NCBI GenBank assembly: GCA_951802425.1
Contig: OX637801.1
Span: forward strand, 2,666,001 to 2,730,000
From: Clavaria fumosa
Lineage: Eukaryota; Basidiomycota; Agaricomycetes; Agaricales; Clavariaceae
DNA: 64,000 bases
Reading direction: 5' to 3'
The position numbers and the translations under genes were made by a program. Below, in pieces: positions 34,680 through 44,165 of the stretch. The notes beneath the pieces were generated by a model. That model was not told the DNA's origin, made no database searches, and saw nothing but the letters and a program-made list of their open reading frames with translations. Each line of letters starts with the position of its first letter. Position 1 is the stretch's first letter.

Positions 34680-35014
34680 CCCTGAGCATGGCGCATACAC
34701 CAGGTCTTCAATGAAGTGCTGCTCACCCTGTATGTTGCTCCCTCTTTCCCTCCTCAGAACCTACCTCCACCACCTCCACCCACAATTGATGATGACCACT
34801 TGGAGTACAATGTTGAGGCCATCCTTGACATCAAGAAGGTGGGATGTGGGGTGAAGTATTTGGTGAAGTGGTTGGGATACCTGGTGGAGGAGAACACCTG
34901 GGAACCTTGTTGGAACCTCACCAATGTAACGCTGCTGCTTTGGGACTTCTTCCAGGAACACCCTGACAAAGCAAAATTGGCAGGTCAAGACACCCAGCCT
35001 TAAGAGGGGGGTGA

Positions 35015-35311
35015 TGTCAGGGTCACTTGCATAAGCATGTGAGGAAAGTCAGGGAGGAATGCAAAAGAGTTGTGGGAAGATTGCAGGTAAGTCATGTGAT
35101 TGGGACAGCTGACAGATTACATAATAGCATGTCACATGACCCAGGCCTCGGGCATGTCATGTGACACATGGGGTCCAAGTGTGGGAATGCCAGCAATGCC
35201 TGAACCATCTGCTATATATACTATGTCCTTTTCTGTCTTGTACTCTTTTCCCCTTATGTTAGTATTGTCATCATTGACCTTACAATTAAGTGTGTGAGAC
35301 TGAGTCTGATA
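35015..35311 (+). repeat. G2 3' LTR
   Basis: Begins TGTCAGGGTCAC directly after the polypurine tract and ends CTGATA before the GGGAA duplication. Contains TATATATACTATG as a TATA box and several GTCATGTGA E-box-like motifs. Confidence 0.88.
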
Positions 35312-35316
35312 GGGAA

Positions 35317-35640
35317 ACTATTTCACCAGCTGATGAGCAGTGGTTGGACCATGAAGCAAACACTATTGATGGGCAATGAATTCTGGATGATTTGGAGGCA
35401 GCCTCAGACTATGAAAGAGGAGTTGCATGATTGGATGAAAATGGAAAGGTGATCATGACAAAGCTGAGGGAGTGGGCAGGAGATCTCACAAAGGTGGCAG
35501 GAAACAAATGGATACATATGAAACTTTTGCATGCCATGAAAAGGGAGATTGCTGAGATTTGTTTGAAGGCCCAGAGCATGAGAAGTGAGCTAAGGAACCC
35601 AAAAAGAAGTCTGTTCAGCCATCATTTTAACTGACTGTTT
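35317..35640 (+). pseudogene. Broken reading frame in the right part of the pogo-type element
   Basis: Plus-strand frame ETISPADEQWLDHEANTIDG, stop, ILDDLEAASDYERGVA, stop, then 67 residues ending SLFSHHFN at 35634. Both stops are TGA in CpG-decay style. The family is not recognised. Its strand is opposite to the transposase-tail frame at 21178, so it may be a second ORF or unrelated sequence captured by the element. Confidence 0.35.
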
Positions 35641-35945
35641 CAAGAGAGAATAGAGGTTTACAGTACTGTGGTAGTTACAAATACATTGTCTATGTTCTTT
35701 TTCTGAATTTTTGGCAAATTTTGAAGACTATTTTTACCATACCTCTTGAAAGCCATAACCCCTGATAACCCATACCCTTGGCTGTCCACCAAAGGATATG
35801 GGTTATGAGGGTGTTGACTGTACAAAATAAGCATTCTTATCTTGTGATAATCACATAAGCACTAGATCCACAGGTAGTGACTGCAACTAGTCCACTAGAT
35901 CTACAGCTACTAGCCATAACTAGTGATGTGCAAAGCCTGGCCTCT

Positions 35946-36560
35946 GTTAGGGCTTGTCCCATCTTGTGAATAGCACCAAAGGTTGATTCATTGGTGACTG
36001 GTCCTGTGAACTTGCTAAGACCAATCAACTGTTGAGTATAACCAACAATACTTGGTCCCAGAAGGTCACAAAGACATTTGATGAAGGGTAGAAACAAGAA
36101 AAGACAAGTTAGAAAGGGGAAAACATTGCTGAGAAGGTCACAAAGTCAACAGACAAAGCATAGAAGGAGAAATAGACAAGTTAAAGAGGAAAAGATGTTG
36201 CTGAGAAGGTCACAAAGTCAACAGACAAAGTGTAGAAAGAGGAATAGATGAGTTGAAAGGGAAAAGATGTTGCTGAGAAGGTTGCAAGTGGTCGCAATAG
36301 TGTTGAGAAGTAGGTCAGTGAAGGCGATGACTTTGCTGACTGACAGGGGAACCTGCCCCCCTTTATGAGTCATGCTACACACTGCCCTGTCCTCATGTTA
36401 CCCATGCTCTATGACTCATTATGAGTCACCCCCTTGTAGTATATAAACAACCATACCAGTAACTACCAATCCTTAGGTTGTTACTCCTCAATCACATCCT
36501 TGGTTTGCTCCAATTTGGCCAAGCTACACACAGCTCCCTCAAATATACTGGAGTCGAACC
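35946..36560 (-). repeat. Copy of the L2 LTR family, opposite orientation, with internal tandem repeat
   Basis: The first 390 bases or so are the reverse complement of about 39865-40255 (TGTTAGGGC, then GGTGACTG, AAGACCAATCAACTGTTGA). About 36094-36290 holds a roughly 75-base unit (GCTGAGAAGGTCACAAAGTCAACAGAC...) repeated nearly three times. A TATATAAAC sequence lies at 36440. The far boundary and any target duplication could not be fixed. Confidence 0.6.
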
Positions 36561-36679
36561 CAGCACTTGTTGACAGGGCCCTAGCAAGTCAGTTGCCAAC
36601 ATCACAGGCTCCAGCGAGGCAGCAGGCAATGTCGCAAGCCCTAGCAAGGTGAGGGACAACATTGCAGGCATAGTAGATC

Positions 36680-38040
36680 TGTCACCCATGGAGTTCTTGA
36701 AGGCATGGAAAAAAATCGGATCAGTGAAAATAAGGAGTGGAATGAGATGGAGCAAGAGGTGCATAATAGTATTTCTTGTTCCACTCATTCTTTCTAATCA
36801 TTGAGTCACAGGATTGCAACAATTGCATTGCAAAGGGCTGGCAGTGTGAGTGCAGTACTGCTGGCAAGTGTCATCAGTGTGTGGAGGACCACAGAAAGTG
36901 TTCATGGGTCCAGGAGTTTCAATGATGGCGGGTGAAGAATGAGATGATGTGAGGGTGGATGAGGCATTGAGGCGCACGGAAGGATTGGGATTGGTAGCAG
37001 TGGTGACCCCAATGGTTGCAAGTCGAGTGGGGGTGAGACTCCCCACTTTACCAGTTCCAGGGACCCCGACATGAGTAGGACACAGGAAGTGGACCAGGGT
37101 GAGGTTGCAATCACCAATGCCCAGTCCATCATCATCGAAAAGGCAGGTTGCCAAACTGTCATCATCAAGGGAATCAGTGGAGGAAGAGGGAAGGGCTCTG
37201 GGGATGTTGGTCCCCAGAAGTGACTTGGAGAGGGAGCTAGCAATGCTCCAGCAACAAGTCATGGATCCCACAAGGAAGATGATGTGGGTGGGGAAATCAA
37301 GGAGGGAGGTGGAATTGGAGGTGGAGTTGGCAGCAGTAAAGCACAAGTTGGAGGAAGTGCGAATGGGTGCAAAAGGTGAATTTCCTTTGTAATCAGTAAT
37401 TTTTACTGAACTTGTGAGTCTGCAGGGAAAGGCAAGGAAGTGGAGGGAACATGGGGGAAGTTGACAAAGGCATCCATATTTAAGAATGTAGACACAGAGA
37501 TAGTGGAGTTGAAGGTGCAGTTGGTAGAAGTGGAGAGGGAGTTGGAGGTGCTTGAGGGTGACTGGCAAGGTAAGTAATCAATTGTTTTATCACATCACAA
37601 ACTGATTTCCCTATTATTCAGACCAGGAGATCAAGTTGAGAGAAATGTGCTGTGAGTCAAAGGAGTTGAAGAAGGAGAAAGAGGGTAAGTGGAATAGTTG
37701 CAAGTACAAGGTAAACTGATTTCGTGTCCATAGGATGGTTGGTGATGGCAAAGAAAACATGCAAGGAGTTTGAGGAGGTAAGAGGCATGATAGAAACAAT
37801 GAAGAGGGAAAAAAAAGGTGAGTTGTTGTTTTGTCTTGCAACATTGTAAACTGATTTCTGTGTTTATCTAGACTGAGAGGCTAAGCTGGAGGAAACTGAG
37901 CATAGGTTGGAGGAGGCTGAGGAGTCAGAACAAAGTGAGTTTCACAGTTGTAAGTATAAAATGAGTTAACAGGATTGTTCACGACTGTAAAGAGGATGGA
38001 GGAGGATTTGACAGTGTTCAGGGAGCAAGAGTGAGGTAAG
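36680..38040 (+). pseudogene. Decayed Cys-rich coiled-coil gene, many small exons
   Basis: After an intron-like AG at 36811, a frame reads CNNCIAKGWQCEC, then KCHQCVEDHRKCSW, a double Cys cluster of the kind found in a repeated Agaricomycete family. Further right come Lys/Glu-rich heptad segments separated by GTAAGT/GTGAGT donors and AG acceptors about 50 bases apart (for example VELKVQLVEVERELEVLEG before 37570 and IKLREMCCESKELKKEKE near 37630-37684). Stops occur inside the frame. It probably encoded a zinc-binding coiled-coil protein now lost to CpG decay. Exon limits are approximate. Confidence 0.5.
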
Positions 38041-38312
38041 TTTTTCACAAGTTTTGTGTTCTTGGCCTCATCCAACTTGCCCTGCTTCTGGTATGTGAAT
38101 GGTTGAAAGTGTGTCTGGGTGTTCTGCCCCTAAAATCTTCTTCCTCAATTCCACTATCTGTGATAGTAGACTCTGCTTTGCCCAACTTGCCCTGTTTCTG
38201 GTATGTGACAGCCAGGCAATGAATGCCTGACAATGTGCCTGGGTGTTCTGCCCCTAAAATCCTCTTGCTCACATCCACCACCTGTGATAGTAGACTCTCT
38301 GCATCACCCAAC

Positions 38313-40255
38313 TGTCAGGACCCATTCATTTTTCCCTTGCCCAAGCCAACTTGACCGACACCTACAAACCTCCTGATGGCCCTCTACAACCTCGCGTGCC
38401 CCTCTATACACTTCCAGAACCTGCCATCCCCTTCTGGGAGCCTCTCCAACTTCCCCCACATTCACATGACACTCGCAACACCCCCTTTCTGCCTCACCCC
38501 ATGCATATACTTCATCAGAACCCACCATCTTGACTAGTGTTGCTGCAGCTTCAGCTTGAAGTCAGCTTCAAGCTGAAGCCCAGCTGGTCATAAGCCAAGC
38601 TGAGCTGATCAATTGGCTTGGCTTGACATTGGCTTCAGCTTCAGCTTGAGGCTTTCTCCAAGCTGCACAGCTGCTGCTCAAGCTGCGGCTCCCAAGATGT
38701 CCATCAATGGGGCAAAGAATTGTTTTTTTCCTCCTCCACTGCCCTCCACTGCCCTCCACTATGCTTATCTGGGTCTGCAACTGTTGTCTATCACCAGGCA
38801 GCTGCTTCTCTCTATTCTTGTATGCATGGTTAGGGCATTTTCCTGTGGCACCTTATGATGAGATGTAGTTCTATAATGGTATTCTTGTAACCCCAGGCCA
38901 GCCCCCATTATTAGCTGGCTGCAAGCCACAGCTAGCCAGCTGTAGCAGCAGCTACAGCTTGAGTTGGCTTCAAGCTGCGGCTGGAGCTGCAGCTACAGCT
39001 TCAGCTTGGGTGAAACAATGTCAGCTTGTGAAGCTGAAGCCGAAGCTCATTGAGCTGGCTTGGCGGCTAGCCAAGCTGTGGCAACACTAATCTTGACATG
39101 CAACACACCATTGTGCATCTTCTTCAGCTGACATGTGACTTGCCACATGGCACCCCTGGTGCTACCACTACCAATGCTAAAACATTACCAGCATTATGGT
39201 CATTACCTGTGTCACCAGCATTACCCATGTGACCTCCTGCCCAAAGGTCACCTGTGTCACTAGTGTCACCCATGTGATCACTCTTATGACCTCATGACCT
39301 TAATGCTCAAATGTGCCACCAATGGTCAGCTGTAATATTACTTCAAATATGTTTCCCTTCCTTGCCTCAGTTGACTATAACTATGTTAGTTATGATCTGA
39401 GAATCTCCCCATAGTTATAGTCATGTATATACTTATTTAACTAGGTTGTGACTCATGACAGGTCATCTTCGTGACCTTACCTATGCATTCCTAACCCCTT
39501 GTGACCTTAGTAGAGCATGCACATAGTTACTATACAACTAAACATACCCTGCACTACTATAGTTCTGTTGCCTGGCAACCTCTGTACTTTTCCTTTTCTG
39601 TTTTACTTCCTGTATGCATGTATATAAAGTCTCACATGTACTTATGGTACTCTAGACTTGATATTGATGCACATTGGTTTAAGCTTGAGGCTATCATGCC
39701 CTTTGAGCTTGGAACCATCATGATTGATAGGTCTTGTCTCACTTGGTGACCCTGAGAACACCAAGACTATTCTGCTTCTCTCTAAACTTGTCCTCTGCAC
39801 TCATATAAACTCATGCGCCTAAGTATTCTCTTTACTTTGTCTTGGTACTGATTCTTCAAACCCTGCAGGTTCTCTCATCAGTTGGCAAAGTCATTGCCTT
39901 CACCGACACATCTCTCGACATCATCGCGACTACCTGCAACTCTCTCAACAATGTCTCTTTCTCTTTCTATGCTTTGTTGGTTGACCTTGTGACCTTCTCA
40001 GCAACCTCTCTTCTCTCCCAACTTGTCTTTTTCCTCTTTACACTTCGTCTACTGACTTCGTGACCTTCCAGCGACATCTCCTCTCTCCCAACTTGTCTTT
40101 TTCCATCCTTACACTTTATCAGATGTCTTCACAACCTTCCAGGACTGAGTATTCTCAATTATATTCAACAGTTGATTGGTCTTAGCAAGTTCACAGGATC
40201 AGTCACCAACAAATTGAGCTACGGTGCTATTTACAAGATGGGACAGGCCCTAACA
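38313..40255 (+). mobile_element. 1.9-kb LTR-type insertion L2 (TSD CCAAC)
   Basis: Begins TGTCAGGACCC and ends GGCCCTAACA, flanked by CCAAC at 38308-38312 and 40256-40260; removal restores the TPR frame. A TATATAAAG box lies at 39619, about 635 bases before the end, as expected of a solo LTR in plus orientation. It contains the hAT MITE at 38535-39089. Partial copies of its right part occur at 35946 and 56318. No internal coding region recognised. Confidence 0.82.
38535..39089 (+). mobile_element. hAT-like MITE 3 (TSD ATCTTGAC)
   Basis: A 555-base element with perfect 8-bp duplications ATCTTGAC at 38527-38534 and 39090-39097 and ends TAGTGTTGC on the left, TAGTGTTGCCAC on the reverse strand. 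The arms are rich in AGCTTCAGCTTGAAG/CAGCTTGG palindromic motifs. No coding capacity. Confidence 0.9.
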
Positions 40256-40769
40256 CCAACTTGTCCTGTTTCTGGTATGTGACAGCCAGCCAATGAATGC
40301 TTGACAGTGTGTCTGGGTGTTCTGCCCCTAAAATCCTCTTGCTCACATCCACCACCTGTGATAGTAGACTCTCTGCATCACCCAACTTGTCCTGTTTCTG
40401 GTATGTGACAGCCAGCCAATGAATGCTTGACAGTGTGTCTGGGTGTTCTGTGCCTAAAATCCTTGTCCTCACTTCCACTACCTGTGCTAGTAGACTCTCT
40501 GCTTTTCCCAACTTGTCCTGTTTCAGGTATATGACAACTAGAGCAATAGTGCTTGACAGTGTGTCTGGGTGTTCTGTCCCTAAAATCCTTTTCCTCACTA
40601 CCACTACCTGTGTCAGTAGATTCTCTGCTTTGTCCAATTTGCCCTGTTTCTGGTATGTGCCAGCCAGATCATGAATGCTTGACAATGTGTCTGGATGTTT
40701 TGCCCCCAAGATCCTCTTCCTCACTTCAACTATGTGTGCCAGCAGATCCATAATAGATTGTTGTAAGCA

Positions 40770-40904
40770 CTCAATTCTTGTCCACTTTGGATGTTCTAGG
40801 GCTCATTTTAAAGCACATGGGTAGTGGAATGTTGACCCATGCCTGATCTGTACCCATACCCACCAGTTAACCCATGTGGGCTACCTGTACCCATGTCACA
40901 CCCT
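40770..40904 (+). mobile_element. Half copy of MITE 2 family
   Basis: Matches the right half of the element at 19763-20082: CTCAATTCTTGTCC, GTTCTAGGGCTCATTTT, then CCATGTCACACCCTA as the terminal repeat. The left half is missing. It lies between the two TPR arrays. Confidence 0.75.
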
Positions 40905-41086
40905 AATTCCAGTTGTACATCAAATGATGCAGGGATGCCTGTCTATTGGAGATATTTGTTGAGTATTTCAGATGTGTCTCTGCAGAATTGTATAATATCT
41001 TGTACAGAATAGAGGAGAGGCAATCAATTGGTACAATGTATAAAACATTTTAATATTTACAAATACATGAATCTGCAAAAACAATA

Positions 41087-44000
41087 CTATTTCTGAAAGT
41101 GGGCAAGCCAATGGATGCTTGACAGTGTGTCAGGGTGTTCTGCCCCTAAACCCCTCTTCCTCACTTCCATCACCTGTGCTAGTAGACTCTCTGCTTCATC
41201 CAACTTGCCCTGTTTCTGGTATGTGACACCCAGCCAATGAATGCTGGACAGTGTGTCTAGGTGTTCTGCCCCTAAAATCTTCTTCCTCACTTCCACAACC
41301 TGTGATAGTAGACTCTCTGCATTGCTCAACTTTTCCTGTTTCTGGTATGTGACAGCCAGGCAATGAATGCTGGACAGTGTGTCTGGGTGTTCTGGCCCTA
41401 AAATCCTCCTGCTCACATCCACTACCTGTGTGAGTAGACTCTCTGCTGTGCCTAACTTGCCCTGCTTCTGGTATGTGACAGCCAGCCAATGAAGGCTTGA
41501 CAGTGTGTCTGGGTGTTCTGTCCCTAAAATCCTCTTGCTCACTTCCACTACCCACATCAGTAGACTCTCTGCTTTCTCCAACTTGCACTGCTTCTGGTAT
41601 GTGACAGCCAGCCAATGAATGCTTAACAGTGTGTCTGGGTGTTCTGCACCTAAAAGCCTTGTCCTCACTTCTACTACTGGTGCTAGTAGACTCTCTGCTT
41701 CATCCAACTTGCTCTTTTTCAGGTATATGACAACTAGAGCAATAGTGCTTGACAGTGTGTCTGGGTGCTCTGCCCCTAAAATCCTCCTCATTGCATCCAA
41801 TACCTGTTCTAGTAAACTCTCTCCTTTGTCCAACTTTCCCTGTTTCAGGTATGTGACAGCTAGCAAATGAATGCTTGACAGTGTGTCTGAGTGTTCTGCC
41901 CCTAAAATCCTCTTCCTCACTTCCACTACCTGTGCTTGTAGACTCTCTGTTTTGCCCAGCTTGCCCTGTTTCTGGTATATGAGTGCCAGAAAATGAATGC
42001 TTGACAGTGTGTCTGAGTGTTCTGCCCCTAAACTCTTCTTCCTCATCTCCACTACCTGTGATAGTAGACTCTCTGCTTTGTCCAACTTGTCCTGTTTCTG
42101 GTATGTGAGTGCCAGATAATGAATGCTTGACAGTGTGTCTGGGTGTTCTGCCCCTAAAATCTGCCTCCTTACTTTTACTACCTGTCCTAGTAGACTCTCT
42201 GCTTCGTCTAACTTGCCCTGTTTCTGGTATGTGAGTGCTAGATAATGAATGCTTGACAGTGTCTCTGGGTGTTCTGTCCATAGAATCTTCTTCCTCACTT
42301 CCACAACCTGTGACAGTAGACTCTCTGCTTTGCCCAACTTGCCCTGTTTCTGGTATGTGACAGCCAGGCAATGAATGCTGGACAGTGTGTCTGGGTGTTC
42401 TGGCCCTAAAATCTCTTTCCTCACTTCCACTACCCACATCACTAGACTCTCTGCTTTGTCCAACTTGTCCTGTTTCTGGTATGTGACAGCCAGCCAATGA
42501 ATGCTTGACAGTGTGTCTGGATGTTCTGCCCCTAAAGTCCCCTTCCTAACTTCCACTACCTGTGCTAGTAGACTCTCTGCTTTGCCCAACTTGTCCTGTT
42601 TCAGGTATGTGACAACCAGAGCAATAATGCTTGACAGTGTGTCTGGGTGCTCTGCCCCTAAAATCTTCTTCCTCACATCCACTACCTGTGCTTGTAGACT
42701 CTCTGCTTTGTCCAATTTGCCCTGTTTCCAGTATGTGACAGCCAGCAAATGAATGCTTGACAGTATGTCTGGGTGTTCTGCCCCTAAAATCTTCTTCCTC
42801 ACTTCCACTATCTGTGATAGTAGACTCTCTGCATTGCCCAACTTCTCCTGTTTCTGGTATGTGACCGCCAGGCAATGAATGCTGGACAGTGTGTCTGGGT
42901 GTTCTGGCCCTAAAATCCTCTTGCTCACATCCACTACCTGTATGAATAGACTCTCTGCTTTGCCCAACTTGCCCTGCTTCTGGTATGTGACAGCCAGCCA
43001 ATGAAGGCTTGACAGTGTGTCTGGGTGTTCTGTCCCTAAAATCCTCTTGCTCACTTCCACTACCCACATCAGTAGACTCTCTGCTTTGTCCAACTTGTCC
43101 TGTTTCTGGTATGTGACAGCCAGCCAATGAATGCTTGACAGTGTGTCTGGATGTTCTGCCCCTAAAGTCCCCTTCCTCACTTCCACTGCCTGTGCTAGTA
43201 GATTCTCTGCTTTGCCCAACTTGTCTTGTTTCAGGTATGTTACAACCAGAGCAATAATGCTTGACAGTGTGTCTGGGTGCTCTACCCCTAAAATCCTCTT
43301 CCTCACATCCACTACTTGTGCATGTAGACTCTCTGCTTTGTCCAATTTGCCCTGTTTCCAGTATGTGACAGCCAGCAAATGAATGCTTGACAATAGGTCT
43401 GGGTGTTCTGCCCCTAAAGTCTTCCTCCCCTCTTCCACTACCTGTGTGAGTAGACTCTCTGCTTTGTCCATCTTTCCCTTTTCTCTATATATGACAGCTA
43501 GCAAATGAATGCTTGACAGTGTGTCTGGGTGCTCTGCTCCTAAAATACTCTTCCTCACTTCCACTGCCTGTGCTAGTAGACTCTCTGCTTTGTCCAGCTT
43601 GCCTTGTTTCCAGTATACAAGTGCCAGAAAATGAATGCTCAACAGTGTGTCTGGATGTTCATCCCCTAAGATCATTTTCCTCACTTCCACTACCTTTGCT
43701 GGTAGACTCTCTGCTTTGTCCATCTTGCCATTTTCCCTGTATGTGACAGCCAGCAAATGAATGCTTGACAGTGTGTCTGGGTGTTCTGCCCCTAAAATCT
43801 TCTTCCTCACTTCTACTGCCTGTGTTAGTATACTCTCTGCTTCGTCTACCTTGCCCTTTTCCCTATATGTGACAGCCAGCCAATGAATGCTTGACAATGT
43901 GCCTGGGTGCTCCATTCCCAAAATTCTTTTCCTCACTACCACTACCTGTGCTAGTAGATTCTCTGCTTTGTCCAGCTTGCCCTGTTTCTGATATGTGATG

Positions 44001-44165
44001 GCCAGATCATGAATGCTTGACAGTGTGTCTGGGTGTTTTGCCCCTAAGATCCTCTTCCTCACTTCCACTATGTGTGCTAGTAGACTCTCAGCTGTGTCCA
44101 ACTTGTCTTTTTCCCTGCATGCAAGTGCCATTTCATGAATGCTGTCCAATGTATCTGCCTCCAAA
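41087..44165 (-). repeat. 126-bp minisatellite encoding the TPR array, with higher-order repeats
   Basis: About 24.5 units of 126 bases; each encodes one kinesin-light-chain-like TPR. Unit types differ mainly at the helix-B face (IHWLAV, LHWLAV, IHCLAV, IHLLAV, IIALVV, IHYLAL, IHFLAL). Types recur in blocks: IIALVV-IHWLAV-LHWLAV-IHCLAV appears at about 42960-43260 and again at about 41350-41750, pointing to duplication of multi-unit blocks. Confidence 0.9.

Larger units (their letters stand above)
28264..35003 (+). pseudogene. G2 gag-pol, heavily decayed, interrupted by two insertions
   Basis: Collinear with the G1 polyprotein. Gag starts MADHVTLPVAQ; a zinc knuckle CFQCGQAGHMVREC is intact at about 29050; the protease region is near 29590; RT has a damaged AYVDDVIVF (an upstream stop); RNase H, integrase (SWDIVGPF, with the Asp that G1 lost) and chromodomain follow, ending at 35003. 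At least a dozen in-frame TGA/TAG codons replace CGA, CAA, CAG or TGG. The line is broken after ...YVD by a 1.8-kb insertion (32149-33942) and before the chromodomain by a MITE (34368-34679). The pattern of C-to-T and G-to-A at CpG sites indicates methylation-driven decay. Confidence 0.92.
21939..35311 (+). mobile_element. Ty3 chromovirus copy G2 (old, nested host element)
   Basis: Bounded by perfect 5-bp duplications GGGAA at 21934-21938 and 35312-35316. The 5' LTR begins TGTCAGGATC at 21939 but is broken after about 98 bases by element G1; its last part resumes at about 27858-27925. The 3' LTR is 35015-35311 and follows a polypurine tract (AAGAGGGGGG) at about 35002. The gag-pol frame, 28264-35003, is full of stops. 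CpG is almost absent, in contrast with G1 and the 1.8-kb insertion inside it. Two further insertions are listed separately (32149-33942 and 34368-34679). Confidence 0.9.
20618..35820 (-). mobile_element. pogo/Tc1-type DNA transposon, split by nested insertions
   Basis: The left end begins CAGTCAACACCCTCCTAACC at 20618, preceded by TA. The right end at 35820 reads CAGTCAACACCCTCATAACC on the reverse strand, followed by TA. These are inverted ends with a TA target, as in pogo/Tc1-mariner elements. Removing the inserted Ty3 element (21939-35311 plus one GGGAA) leaves about 1.83 kb, close to the usual length of Fot1/pogo elements. A transposase-C-terminus-like frame lies on the minus strand at 21178-21549. 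The element is CpG-depleted and dead. The TIRs are clear; the superfamily assignment rests on the TIR, the TA target and the weak coding similarity. Confidence 0.72.
38045..40751 (-). pseudogene. Second TPR array, truncated and split by insertion L2
   Basis: The minus strand at 40751-40261 encodes four and a half 42-residue TPR units of the same type as the intact receptor gene (AEHPDTLSSIHWLAVTYQKQ). The frame stops at the L2 insertion and continues exactly at 38307 after one CCAAC duplication is removed (KLG|DAESLLSQVV). It then loses phase after KAEST. It lacks a kinase and start codon. It is either the former C-terminal continuation of the gene at 41087-46431 or a tandem duplicate of its array. 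Confidence 0.8.

Noticed and set aside
36538..36575. GAGTCGAACCCAGC looks like a tRNA T arm or a primer-binding site
   Set aside because: The stem pairs over only four bases and no other tRNA arms are found; as a PBS it lacks a proper TGG start directly at a defined LTR end. Not strong enough to annotate.
36798..37568. 256-codon minus-strand open frame
   Set aside because: It is the shadow of the plus-strand coiled-coil exons; Leu/Pro/Ser-rich with no domain.
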